This document shows, piece after piece, positions 8,898 through 19,570 of a stretch of DNA of 64,000 bases. Both the position numbers and the translations under genes were made by a program. The notes below the pieces were generated by a model, which was not told the origin of the DNA, made no database searches, and saw only the letters and a program-made list of their open reading frames with translations. Numbering within the stretch: position 1 is the stretch's first letter; the number at the start of each line of letters is the position of its first letter. The DNA is from Euleptes europaea. Lineage: Eukaryota; Chordata; Lepidosauria; Squamata; Sphaerodactylidae. The stretch is taken from the NCBI RefSeq assembly GCF_029931775.1, contig NC_079312.1:16375821-16439820 (forward strand), in the 5' to 3' direction.

Positions 8898-11800
8898 CTG
8901 TTGGGGAGAAAGGGGGAGACAGAAGAGAAGCGGCATCAGCTGAGTGACTTGGAGCCACTGACCTGACACTGGTCAGTGGCCCGTGTGGAATGGGGTTGCC
9001 AGCAGGCCTGGAGAATATGTCCTGCCATTTTAATACAGGCTTAATGTTTAGGAATGGGCAACAGATGCTTTTTTTAAGGCATTAAGGTAAACATCATTTG
9101 ATAATCGTTGCAGTTCAAACTGATATCAAATGCACAGTTAGAAGGACCGGTTTTAAAGCTATCAACCCTGATGTGAGAATTCCTTGTGGATCTCTTTGAA
9201 ATAGTTGTTAGTTTAAACCTTCTCCTTCTGCTGCCTTGAAGATAATTCACAGTGGGTAGCTGTGTTAGTCTGTCTGCAGTAGTAGAAAAGGGCAAGAGTC
9301 CAGTAGCACCTTGAAGACTAACAAAAATATGTTCTGGTACGGTATGAGCTTTCGTGAGCCACAGCTCACTTCTTCAGAAAGCTCATACCCTACCAGAAAA
9401 TATTTTTGTTAGTCTTTAAGGTGCTACTGGACTCTTGCCCTTTTCTACTCCTGCTGCCTGTTATGGTCTGCTCCCATTCATTTGTTTTATAACCACAGAG
9501 TTGGAAGGGACCTCAGGGGTCATCTAGTCCAACCTCTTGCACAATGCTTCCCCTTGATTCAAAGGGGTTCAAACAATTCACTTTCAACCCACTTTGCAGC
9601 TGGATTTTACTGTGTGCAAAGGCTCTCTTCCCTTGTCCTATTTAAGGAAGTTAGGCCCACCCTCAAGGCAGAACAGCTTTCCCAGGCGCCTCAATAGAAA
9701 GTTTTTAAGGACACACATTTATTCATGTGCTCCCTTCCCCTACACCACTGGTTCCCAACCAGGGGTCCGTGGACCCCCAGGGGTCCGCGAGAACTAAATT
9801 AAGGTCCGCGAAACAAAGTTATAAACCCATAATAAATTAATATTTTCAATTAAAAGTTCTCTATTATAAAAATATATATTCAAATATTATTCTAAGTTTA
9901 ATGTTTAACTAACAGTTATGATTAAAGTTGATTTTCAAATTGTTGGAATTTTTATTTTGAACCTTGGGGTCCCTGCACCGAACAAAAAAGTCCTAGTGGT
10001 CCCTGGTCAAAAAAAGGTTGGGAACCACTGCCCTACACTCATGGAAGCAAATTATTCACAACTGTGCCACCTCCCCCCGCAAAAAAAAACTTCGTGCCTC
10101 TAATGAACGAGGGCTTATGTTGTTAATGCCTCCTGTAGTATCTTTGGTGGCAACTAAAAGAAAGCTACTGTATTGCTAACTGGAACCTTTTTCTCAAGTA
10201 GAGTTACCAACATGGAGCTATCACAATTCAAGCATAATCTACCCAAGGCAGGGGAAACGGATGCCTCAATCACCCCCTTTTGGTGGGAGAATTCAAGTAG
10301 TTTTCCTAAGTGGCACATATTATTTAGGCATCAATAACAGGAATCTTTGCCTCATGTTTTAAGGTGCCTTCATAACGTTTTTCTTGAAAATGCTGTTCTG
10401 ATACTAGAGAAGTTGCAGAACCAAAGCATGTTTTAAAAAAAATGTAAGATAGATGTAACATTTCAGTACGGCTGAAGGAGCTTGAAAGCAGCTTTCAAAC
10501 ACATCGTAATTTCATGGAGAGAGCTCTCCAAAAACCAACTCAAGCACCCCAACCATGTTAAGGGCCTGGACTTTGCCTCCCATCTGGAGGATTCCCCAAG
10601 GTCCTCAGGTGTTGATGTCCAGCACCTGTTTGCCTGTCACCACCCACTCCTGCCAGTGGCCAGGGGGGAATCTGGCTACCCTATGCCTATCATTTCAATA
10701 GGGAGGCAGCAAAAGAGGCATCCCCCTTAGAGTTCACGTTCTCTGCCATCCTGGTAAATCCTGACAGACCTCCACAGATCAAAGCTTTGAAAAACTGGCT
10801 GGGGCAGGGAGAGTGAGATTTTGAGGAACAAATCAAGAGCGTCCAAGTAGTCTTCTCAATGGAAAGATGCTTAAGAACAGGAACTGAAGGTGAAGCTTTT
10901 AAATTTAGAAATAAATGGCTACTGCACAAAGTGGGGAAAAGTACCTTTCTGCAGATGAACTCCAGATTCCAGTGTGTCTGAGGAACCAAAAGAAACAGAA
11001 TATAAGCATCCTTTCCTTGTGCTTAAAATAGACACTGGGGAGGGGGAAGCAGTTTATAATGATGTCTATTTTTTTTCTGGGTTTCAACTGAAGGATTGAG
11101 TAGAAATTGGGGAAAAAACTTTTGAGGAAAATTTCCCCCATAATTTTATTTGTTTGCAAATACTCAAATTTGCTTTGACTTTACATGAATTGGTTCACTG
11201 TTTCCAATAAAGGGTTCAGAAAAAAAGAGGAAAAACATCACATCTGGCAAACTGACACTTAACACTACTAAGTGATCAAGTCTATGCTGAATTGGTCTTT
11301 TGACTGCAATAAATGACCTTCGCAGTTGAATATGTTTAGTCTACAGCCGACATTCTCTCCTTTCTCCAAAAATGCTACGCAAAACACTCTCAGCAACTAG
11401 CAGAAGAGAAACAGCGCTGAGAAAAGCTCCTGATACTGGGCCAACTCACCCAGCAAGATAGCTGAACGGGACTGAAACGTCTAAGCATTTTACAAGTTCA
11501 AGCTCGATCTTGATTCATGCTTCTCACACTCCATTCTTATTATTATTACCTTTGAATTGCTTCATGACAACCTCTAAAAGTAGATTTAAATCACCAAAGT
11601 CCCATATCCTCCATTTAAGCGCACGAGGAAATGTCAGTGGATTCTCAAACGTCTCCTTTTCTTCATACCTGCAGAAAACCATATTAAGCCACCATCCATT
11701 CAATCCAGAATTCCCACAAGTGGAGCAAAAAAATAAACGGAGGTAGGAATTGGCAGAAAGCCTAGAGACACTATCTGATGTTGAAAGCAGACAAAGCCAG

Positions 11801-14800
11801 AACTTATTTGGGGGAGGAGGGTTCACCTCACTGTTGCTCCCGAGACTCCCAAGCCAGGTTTTAGAGAGCCAAACTAGACATAATGAGAAATGGGAAGGGG
11901 GGTTCTCTACAAGCAGCAACCCCATACCCCCCTTCTGACATCTGTCTTGAAATGTCAAGTGAAGGAAGAAGAAAGGTGGTAGGAGTGCAGAACGAAACCT
12001 GCAGAGATCCCAGTTCAGTCAGTCTAATTTACTGACAGGTTGTTGCGTGTGTGTTAAATGTCATCAAGTTGCTTCCAATTTATGGCGACCCTATGAATTA
12101 ATGACCTCCAAAACGTCCTTATGAATTAATGACCTCCAAAACGTCCTTATGAATTAATGACCTCCAAAACGTCCTATCATTAACAGTTGCTCAGGTCTTG
12201 TAAACTGAAAGCCGTGGCTTCCTTTATAGAGTCAATCCATCTCATGTTGGGTATTCCTCTTTTCTTGCTGCCTTCATCTTTTCCTAGCATTATTGTCTTT
12301 TCCAGCGACTCTAGTCTTTTCATAATGGGACTGAAGTACAATAACCTCAGTTTAGTCATTTTAGTTTCTAGAGAGAGTTCAGGCCTGATTTGATCTAGAA
12401 CCCACTTATCTTTTTGGCACTACACCATATCTGTAAAACCTTCTGCCAACACTACATTTCAGATTGTTATGAGGATAAAATTGAAGAAGGGAGAATCATA
12501 TATACCTCCTTGACATCTTCAGAGGAAGAGTGAATTCCCCATGATGTCTAAGATGAGCATGAACTCATTCAAGTTGTGCTACTGTTCCATGTGATGGTGG
12601 GCCAGGAACACTGTTGGAAACATGGCACACAACCCAACTCCTGCTCCCTCATGGAGAGCTTCACATACCTTCCATCAAGCATGGAACATATTGAATTAGG
12701 CAGGGCAATCATCAAAGTGTTTTTCACTAAAGTGGCCTTTGACCCAACCAAGGACTTAGTCGAGCCGAATAAAAGTTACTCTCTGCCATTTTGTGGAACT
12801 AAAACCGATGGGGTGACTAAACTCAACCTATGTGTTCCCCATGGTGGGGGTGGCTTCTTTGACAAGTGAACACAAGAAGCTGCCTTTTCCCGAATCAGAT
12901 CCTTGGTCCCTCAAAGTCAGTATTGTCCACTCAGACCGGCAGCGGCTCTCCAGGGTCTCAGGTAGAGGTCTTTCACATCACCTACTACCTGATCCTGACT
13001 GAGGGTTGCCTAGTCCCCCTGACCATTGGCAGGGGAGGTGGATGGGGGTGATGTTACCAGGCTTAAAATGAGGCCTAGGTCTCGACATCTCCTGTGTTGA
13101 TGATGATGATAACAATGAGGGGGACACTCTGGGCAAAAACTCTATAGTAGAAGCTGTTTTTACCTTAGAGTTTTGCCCAAATAGAGTATCTCCTTCATTG
13201 CCATCAACGTGACAATGTCACTTCTGGAAGTGACATCATCATGCCAACGCCGTCAAGGCTTAGGCTTCATTTTAAGCCAGGTAAGAACCCAGCTGGCCAG
13301 CGCCAGGTGGAGGGGGCCTAAAGGGGGAAATTCCTTCACCTCCAGTGGGGGTCTGGCAACCCTATTCTTACTGGAGATACCAGAGATTGAACCTGGGATC
13401 TCCTGCATGCTTAAGCAGATGTTGTACCACTGAGCCACAGCCCCTCCCCTATGAGACTACCCATTTTTAGAACCAGAATTCTGGCTAGACTTTGTAGAAA
13501 AACACAGGCAGATGTCAAGCCTGAACCCCCCTGTGGTGTCTGGGGGCATGATTTTCTGTTGGTGGGGCTGTGCGCATTGTCATTTTGGCATTGAAGAAGA
13601 ATTTACTTACCTCTGCAAGGTGCTTCTGACATCCTAAAGAGAAAAGAGAGGAGAGAGGATTCAATGTCTGCCACAGACCACACCAGGAAAATTCTCCCAG
13701 ATGCTGGAGGGTGATGTAATCTAGTGCCCTCACCTGGATAGCCGAATCTGGGAAGCTAAGCCGGGTCAGCCCTGGTTAGTATTTGGATGGGAGACCACCA
13801 AGGAATACCAGGGTCACTATGCAGAGGCTGGCAATGGCAAACCACCTCTGAACGTCTCTTGCCTTGAAAACCCCATAAGGGTCAGCACAAATCGGCTGTG
13901 ACTTGACGCCCCCCCCCAAAAAAAATTACATCAGCAGGCAAAGTGGTGTCATTTTGAATGCAGAACCAGGTGGTCTGGAAAAAGCCAGTGTAAGAAGCAC
14001 TGTCAACCCTCCCAAACCAACATCCTCCCTTTTAAAAGTTGCTGCAAAATACCTTACATGTGGCCCTCATTTTTGGTTTTTTTTTTTTTTTAAATAGCTA
14101 CATGTGAACTTGGGTTTTCCCTCAATGTGGTTCTGAACCATACTCTTCTTTTCTGAAACACACACTTGCTTCAAGGACTGACGCCAAGTGGCCCCAGTCT
14201 ACCATCTTGTCCTGCAGCTCCGTAACCTGCCAAGTTGTGGTCAGCTCTCATTTTTTACCAGGGCTTGCCCTGGAGATCCCATCTCAGCCACTCACAGTAA
14301 AATGGGGCCATATTTTGTTATACACAGAACATTTTTATAGGCTGTAACTGATACACAAACGTAAGATGGACTCCCTTTTGATGGACCACCCTTTTGATGT
14401 AACAAACTAGTTTTGTTTTTGAGTAAATACTGTATGACAGGGGCCTCCAGCATTTTTGAGGCTGAGGGCACCTTTGGAATTCTGACACAGAAGGGTGGGC
14501 GCAACCACAAAATGGCTGCCGCAAAATGCCAGGGGAGCAAGGCTACGCATAACTCTCATAGTACCTCTTCAACATTTAAGGCAGACAATCTGTTTAACAG
14601 GATGCCCTTCAACCTGCACAGCCAATCAGAAGCTCTGCTGGGCACAAGCCCCACCTGACCCTGCCCACTTTCTAAAAACCCTTGGAGGGCAATAGGAAAA
14701 GTATTGGTGGGCAACATGGCACTCACAGGCACCACGTTGGGGATCCCCGCTGTGCAGTCTTACAAAATAAAGAAATTTAAAAAGTAAAGAAATAAATCAA

Positions 14801-17800
14801 CAGAGGAGAACAGCATGTTGCTGGATGCACAACGGCAGAGAAGCAAGCAGCATATCGGCAGAAAGGAAACAAGAACTTATTAGCAGCATGAACAAGGCTC
14901 ATTTGCTTTCTGCCTAAGGGAAGGAGGCACAGAAAGGGTTTGGAGGCAGCCTCCTCCCGAAGGGGAGCCTGGGCTGTTCCTGCCACACTCATACCTGCAG
15001 GAGCTCACTGGCTGGCTGCTGACACTTCTCCTCCATCTCCCAGATGAGGTTTTCCAGAGAGGAGAGCACCTCAGAGAGTTCGGCCAAGTGCTGGTCCCTT
15101 TTTCGCACTACCTCCTTCTCCACCTCTTCCATCTGGGCCAGCAGAAGTTTCTCTTGTTCCTCCAAAAACGTGTGCAGTTGCCTGAACTTAGTCACTGTCT
15201 TCTGCCGCTCTCCTTTGGTTTGCTTCTGAGATGGAAAGAAGAAGAAGGAGCAGGCCAAGGTCAACAATACACACTTTGTAGTAGGAAGAGGTACATTATT
15301 GGGAATCTTGTGGGTGTGTAAACCACTGTCAAGTCGCAGCCAACTTATGGCAAGCTGTCAGCTCTCTGGCTCCGCCCACTCTTGGTCTGTCAGCTCTTGC
15401 TGCAGATTAACCCCTTATCCGTCACACAAGCCAATAGGGTTTTCAAAGCAAGAGACTAACCGAGATGGTTCGCCATTGATTGGCTCTGCAGAGCGACCCT
15501 TTTATTCCTCGGTGGTCTCCCATCCAAGTAATAACCAGGACCGACCCTGCTTAGCTTCGGAGATCTGACGAGATCAGGCTAGCCTGGGTCATCCAGATTA
15601 GGACACTGGGAATCTTACAGGAAGGGAAGTTTTGCTTTTCACAGAGATTACATCAGCACTGTGCAGAAGAGAGAAATATTCATAAGCCCCCATCCTTAAG
15701 ACCACAGTGAATCTGGGTTTTGATGTATTCTTTTTCTTTACAAAATTGAGTTCTGGGAGATGAACACTAGATCCACACTCTAGATTCAGAATAGAAGGAA
15801 CTTCTCAAATATTTATTTTTCACATGAAAAAAATTGCTTCCGTTTAGCATTCCAACCACAATGGGGTTTTTTGGAACTTCTACATGATGTCATAGAATCA
15901 TAGTCATAGAGTTGGAAGGGACCACCAGGGCCATCTAGTCCAACCCCCTGCCCAATGCAGGAAATTAACAACTACCTCCCCACCCACATCCCCAGTGACC
16001 CCAACTCTCGCCCCGCCATGCAGGATCCCACATTCAAAGCACTCCCGACAGATGGCCATCCAGCCTTTGCTTAAAGACCTCCAAAGATGGGGACTCCACC
16101 ACCCTCCGAGGCAGTGCATTCCACCATGTCATCCTCTAACGGTCCATTTTCTGGATTTTCTTATGCTTTGCTGTGATCTTTCAAAAATGTGGTTTGATGG
16201 AATCTTTTTAGAAAGATTGCAGTCAAAACATTTCTACACCATGTGGACAAAAAAGGTGCAATTTTTTTGTAGGCCCTACCCACATTAATGCCATTTTTCT
16301 TGCCTCAGTCTCATGTGGTTGCTTTGCCCCCTTCACCCCCAGAGATAATTTTGTTGCTATTGTTAAAATCAGCAGTTGCTAGATTGCTATATCTCGATAA
16401 TGTTATTACAATCAATTGCCACAATCTGCTAGTTACACTGAATTCCCAGCTTTCTTTTCAGTCTCTAACCCTTTTCATTGCACAGGCATAAGACGAAAGG
16501 TGCATTCCTTATATTCATAATATTTTCTTTGGGAAACCAAGACAATCCATGAGGGCTGACTCATGGCTTGTCTCTTCTGAATGGTATATTCAGGGGGTTT
16601 TTTTTTTAATGTTGTTTTTAGTATATTGTCGAAGGCTTTCACGGTCAGAGTTCATTGGTTCTTGTAGGTTATCCGGGCTGTGTAACCGTGGTCTTGGTAT
16701 TTTCTTTCCTGATGTTTCGCCAGCAGCTGTGGCAGGCATCTTCAGCGGAGTAACACTGTCCTTCAGTGTTGTTTTTAGTGTCTCTTCACTTCTCAGCAAT
16801 AGTGACACTTACAAGCAGGTCTTGGCTTTTCTTCACTGCGTCTGCTTTATATGCCAAAAAATTTTCTCTCTCCTTCCTCAGACTCTCCAAACAGCTATGG
16901 AACTGATCCTGAAGGGGGGAAAAGACATGGGTCGGGTTTGCTCCTTTTTAGAGGTTTACTGAAAAACATATAAAAACCAAAACTGTCATTAAGCACCACC
17001 CTTGATATAAGCACCAGATGTCCTTAACTGGATCTTCAACCACATTTTTCAAATCACAGTTGGGGGGTGGATTTCAATGCTGAAGCACAGTGAAAACGCC
17101 TCCTCCAATACGGCTACTGTTTGCACACTTACAGGTACCGTAGGGATACTGCATGTATCCTCTGCTCCCCGGAGGAAAACAGCAATTCTATGATAGCCAT
17201 TTGATCTGAGAAAGTAGTGAAGAGGAAATACTTAAAACTAGTACCCAGCTTGCTGTCCCCTCTCCCGGTAGCTCTACTGTACAATCAGCCAGCCAAAAGT
17301 CAACATGGCTGTTTCCACATGGCTGTTTCGCTCCACTTTAGCTTCCATGTTTGGACCTACATCAAGAGATCTTAACTTTAACTTGGTCTTAACAACCATG
17401 GCAATAAACTTTGCTATTTGCATTGTTATCCATTCATCTCTACCCAGCAATAGCATTATAAGTTTACTCAAATCTGATCTCTCTGATAACCATAACAAGA
17501 TATTTCCAAGATATCTTTCCCGATCAGCTGTAAACTTTGAGACCGAAAGGTCAATTGGGCCAAATCTTCGATAGATCTATGATCGCAAGTGCAAACTCTT
17601 TCATCGGAGTTCTATTCTCGGAGCCCTTCACTACTGACAGTTGTAAAATGTCCATGCAAGGTTCAGAAAATGCCTTTCTCTGCTCAGTGTTAGTATAAAG
17701 TGTTAGGTGGAGCCAAGAAGGCGTCCTGGTGTATATTCACGCTCTGAAGCTCTCTGTTTTTAGGGCTGTTTTATCTTAATAGCCCTTCGTCGGTTTTCAT

Positions 17801-19360
17801 GAAAGGCTGATTAATACGGTCTCATACGCTTTCAAACTATATGATACTATATAAAATTATGATAACAAACCAGGGAGGCAAGGAAAACACAGGGAAATCT
17901 GTCCAGATGCTCCATGGTCACAGTGAATGCTTCTGCATGCACAGCAGCCACAAGATCTATGCAATGAATTGTCTGTGTGTGGTATCAGCCACAGCCAGAC
18001 TGGAAGGGGGTCAGGGTCCCAACCTCACCCCCAAGTTGGCCTGAGCAGGATTGCGGGGGGATTTACAAGGGAGCAGCCAAACCAGGAAATACGAATCAAA
18101 GAGCTGTTTTCACTCTACCCTTTGGGCCTTGAGGGTGAGTTAGATACCAGAGGGAGTTTCCCCGGAGCATCATGGTAGACCCAGGGGAACAACCGGGAAG
18201 GATCCGCCGCTCTTCCCCGCCAACATCCACCCTGTAGATTTCCTACCTTGTACTCTTGGGAAGCCTCCTCAAGAGGAAGTATTTCATGATGTTTGTGCTC
18301 CTTGGATCCGTCACAGACCACACAGATGGGGTCTTCATCGTCCTTGCAGAAGAGCTTCAGCGGCTTCTGGTGCTTCTTGCAAACTCTCTCCTTTCTAGTT
18401 GCTGCAATTATCTGAGGGGAAAAAACCCACCGCATTGGTTTCACTCCCCACCACCAACCTGAATTTCTGAACCCCCTTCAGAGATTAATATCTACGTGAC
18501 CAGGGCTTCTTAATGCCATTTCTGTGCCATTTGCGAGACTAGTTGCGAGTGGTGTGGTTCTTGGACCTCCACCTCCAATGCTGCTCAGGCTATAACCGGA
18601 AGAGCTGAGCTTCGCCCATCTCGATCCTAGGGGTATGACTCAGAGGTGCTTTCGAAGGACTTCTCCATTGGGTGCTCTGAACAGGTTTTGGGCCCTGACT
18701 CTGAGATGTGGCACAAAGTTAGACCTGACCCAGCCAACCTTGCCAGTTGTGCAGTGCTCAGTTTTTGGGAATGACACACACACTTCTCTGTTCCCGCATG
18801 GTCCCCACTAATTTCATTCTCCCTTAGGCAATGAACCCTCTTGGACTGGCCATTCTACTGAATCTATAAAGAAACCAGGAAGCCACAGCTATTCCACATC
18901 AAGATCCACAGAGGTCTCTCACCTTATTTTCCTGGGAAGCCTCCTCCAGAGGAATCACCTCGTGATCTTTGTGCTCCTTGGATCTGCCGCAGACCACGCA
19001 GAGGGGGGCTTCCTCGTCCTTGCAGAAAAACTTCAGGGGCTCCTGGTGCTTCTCGCAGATTCCTTCTTTTCCTTCTCCTCCCTTCACTTCTGCCCCCTTC
19101 CATTCCAAAGGACTGAGTTTCTGGATTATTTCCACAAAGTTGGCCAGCTGCTGGTTCGGCCGGAGGTTCCCTTCCTGAGCTCTTCCTCTGCATTGAGGGC
19201 AGGAAGCCTCTGCCCCTGACTCCCCCCAGCTCTGGGCCAAACAGGCTCGGCAGAAATTGTGGCCACACTCTGTGAGGATCACTGGATCCCTGAAATAGTC
19301 CAGGCAGATGGAGCAAGTGGCTTCCTCACATAGCTCTTTCACTGGGCTCCCGGCAGCCAT
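8380..19360 (-). CDS. TRIM-family E3 ubiquitin ligase, complete coding set (7 exons)
   Basis: Seven coding exons on the minus strand join in phase: 18923-19360, 18247-18411, 16813-16908, 14995-15225, 13611-13633, 11550-11668 and 8380-8897. They total 1590 nt, or 529 codons plus a stop, with AG/GT borders throughout. The order is RING C3HC4 (C16, C19, C32, H34, C37, C40, C54, C57), B-box (C102, H105, C113, C121, C124, H130, H133), a second B-box (C157, H160, C168, C176, C179, H185, H188), coiled coil (about 202-350) and PRY-SPRY (about 359-529). The family attaches ubiquitin to SPRY-bound targets, often in innate immunity. The 96/231/23/~116-bp exon series is the classic plan of the TRIM39/TRIM27/TRIM7 class. 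The start in context GCCATGG is shared with the paralogues. The extra 165-bp B-box exon is unusual. The orthologue is not identifiable by eye, so no symbol is given. Confidence 0.88.
9250..9458. mobile_element. Penelope-like repeat, head-to-head inverted pair
   Basis: Arms of about 75-85 bp ('agagtccagtagcacctt', 'agactaacaaaaatat', 'agctttcgtgagcc') are inverted around about 9365. It lies in the 3' part of gene A's last intron flank. The minus strand carries CTGAAGA, a GTGAGC/GCTCAC stem and GAAA at 9343-9376, resembling a hammerhead ribozyme core. Such cores are known in Penelope-like terminal repeats. Confidence 0.55.
9490..9600 (-). mobile_element. CR1 LINE 3' fragment
   Basis: The reverse strand has the CR1 end ('gttggactagatgaccc', 'aggtcccttccaactctg'). 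It is short and 5' truncated. Confidence 0.75.
9746..10030 (-). mobile_element. hAT-type MITE with perfect target duplication
   Basis: This is the second copy of the 5050-5317 element, inverted. The ends are CACTGGTTCCCAACC and GGTTGGGAACCACTG. The identical 8 bp CCCTACAC lies at 9738-9745 and 10031-10038. Confidence 0.9.
10039..11549. other. Intron 6 of TRIM gene A, no further feature seen
   Basis: No recognised repeat or conserved frame is present. The sequence includes several A- and T-runs only. Confidence 0.45.
11550..11668 (-). CDS. TRIM gene A, exon 6: linker before SPRY (119 bp)
   Basis: The exon encodes [19 protein letters not shown] and then MKQFK at the end, a well-conserved linker motif (FENP...FPxxLKW.IWD...VMKQF). 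It enters in phase 2 and leaves in phase 1, matching the next exon. A TTATTATTA run follows the donor. Confidence 0.88.
12040..12415 (-). mobile_element. Bov-B (RTE) LINE 3' fragment
   Basis: The minus strand ends in the Bov-B terminus (plus: 'gttaaatgtcatcaagttgc', 'ttatggcgaccctatgaatt'). Further right, 'gtcaatccatctcatgttgg' and 'ggactgaagtacaataacct' match the 3' ORF2 region. It lies in intron 5 of the TRIM gene. Confidence 0.75.
12094..12177. repeat. 28-bp minisatellite, three copies
   Basis: Three identical tandem copies of a 28-bp unit (TATGAATTAATGACCTCCAA plus 8 more bases) arose by local duplication inside the Bov-B fragment. Confidence 0.9.
12866..13449 (-). mobile_element. tRNA-derived SINE (type 1) split by another insertion
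   Basis: The tail half lies at 12866-12995 and the tRNA-like head at 13368-13449. A 362-bp element (13002-13363) with inverted ends AGGGTTGCC and GGCAACCCT separates them. Confidence 0.7.
13002..13363. mobile_element. Unclassified DNA element nested in a SINE
   Basis: Its 9-bp ends are inverted (AGGGTTGCC and GGCAACCCT). Inside is a hairpin ('gggcaaaaactcta' against 'tagagttttgccc' near 13133-13180). No coding capacity is seen. Confidence 0.5.
13611..13633 (-). CDS. TRIM gene A, exon 5: 23-bp micro-exon
   Basis: The 23-nt exon encodes DVRSTLQ plus two bases of the next codon. It is flanked by TTTAG and GTAAGT. A 23-bp exon here is a hallmark of TRIM/SPRY genes and shifts the phase from 0 to 2. 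Confidence 0.88.
13724..13908 (+). mobile_element. 5S-rRNA-derived SINE with Bov-B-type tail
   Basis: The head 'gggaagctaagccgggtcag', the 5S box 'tggatgggagacc' and the tail 'aatcggctgtgacttgacg' are present. It ends in a C-run and A-run. Confidence 0.85.
14438..14752. mobile_element. hAT-like non-autonomous element
   Basis: It begins CAGGGGCCTCCAGCATTTTT and ends GTTGGGGATCCCCGCTG, which are imperfect inverted ends. The body 'gggcacctttggaattctga' is shared with copies at 60768-61030 and about 61443-61590. The target duplication is not clear. Confidence 0.6.
14995..15225 (-). CDS. TRIM gene A, exon 4: main coiled coil (231 bp)
   Basis: The 77 codons are rich in Glu, Lys and Leu ([20 protein letters not shown] through [13 protein letters not shown]). 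This is the usual 231-bp exon that forms the antiparallel dimer coiled coil in TRIM proteins. The borders are CTCAG and GTATGA. Confidence 0.9.
15311..15598 (-). mobile_element. 5S-rRNA-derived SINE with Bov-B-type tail, internally expanded
   Basis: The reverse strand has 'gatctccgaagctaagcagg' and 'ttggatgggagaccaccgag', and the tail 'gccataagttggctgcgac'. About 75 bp of extra sequence interrupts the body near 15350-15425. Confidence 0.8.
15889..16130 (-). mobile_element. CR1 LINE 3' fragment
   Basis: The reverse strand ends 'ccttccaactctatg' followed by (ATGATTCT)-like octamers, the CR1 3' microsatellite. Upstream lies 'ggtggagtccccatctttgg', a CR1 3' UTR block. It is in intron 3 of the TRIM gene. 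Confidence 0.85.
16617..16770 (-). mobile_element. Penelope-like terminal repeat fragment (second family)
   Basis: It contains 'gtcgaaggctttcacggtca' and 'cctgatgtttcgccagcag'. The minus strand reads CTGAAGA, a GCC.GC/GC.GGC stem and GAAAC, again hammerhead-like. A relative begins at 63928. Confidence 0.5.
16813..16908 (-). CDS. TRIM gene A, exon 3: coiled-coil start (96 bp)
   Basis: Thirty-two codons ([16 protein letters not shown] through KKSQDLL) lie between a polypyrimidine-AG acceptor and a consensus GTAAGT donor. The 96-bp length and heptad-like content match the canonical TRIM exon after the B-box. Confidence 0.88.
16909..18246. other. Intron 2 of TRIM gene A, no further feature seen
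   Basis: I recognise no repeat family or conserved frame in this stretch. Confidence 0.45.
18247..18411 (-). CDS. TRIM gene A, exon 2: additional B-box
   Basis: This is a 165-bp exon, phase 0 at both ends, with acceptor CTCAG and donor GTAGGA. It encodes a second complete B-box2 ([25 protein letters not shown]) and ends LEEASQEYK, paralleling LEEASQENK at the end of exon 1. It therefore looks like a duplicate of the B-box half of exon 1. Because its phases are symmetrical, skipping it would keep the frame. Confidence 0.85.
18923..19360 (-). CDS. TRIM gene A, exon 1: RING and first B-box
   Basis: The exon holds 146 codons, starting [13 protein letters not shown]. It contains the full C3HC4 RING ([21 protein letters not shown]) and then a B-box2 ([25 protein letters not shown]). 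The donor is AAG|GTGAGA, phase 0. An upstream in-frame ATG exists nine codons earlier, but the MAA start has the better context and is conserved at 54714 and 59410. Confidence 0.9.
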
Positions 19361-19394
19361 GGCTTCCTTGACAAAAGGGAAAGTCACAGCATTA

Positions 19395-19406
19395 CTTTCC
19401 TTTTCT
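19395..19406 (-). promoter_or_regulatory. IRF/ISRE-like element upstream of TRIM gene A
   Basis: The minus strand reads GAAAAGGAAAGT, fitting the IRF-binding core GAAANNGAAA. It lies 35 bp upstream of the start codon. The paralogue has a perfect ISRE at nearly the same distance (59366), which makes chance less likely. Confidence 0.5.
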
Positions 19407-19570
19407 CTGTTTTCAAATCAGTCACTGTGAGCTTCCTTTGCCGGAAATAGGTTTCATTTAACCCCAGTGACGTAGAGTCAACAGCAATAGCTGTGCTGAC
19501 AGGAAATAACCTCTGGAGAAAGAAAACTACTTCGACAGCCAGTGATGGATCAGAACAGCTGGTGGGGGGG

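Noticed and set aside
14438-14752. Clean 8-bp target duplication for this hAT-like element
   Set aside because: The flanks (ctgtatga and tgcagtct) do not match, so only the family resemblance is claimed.
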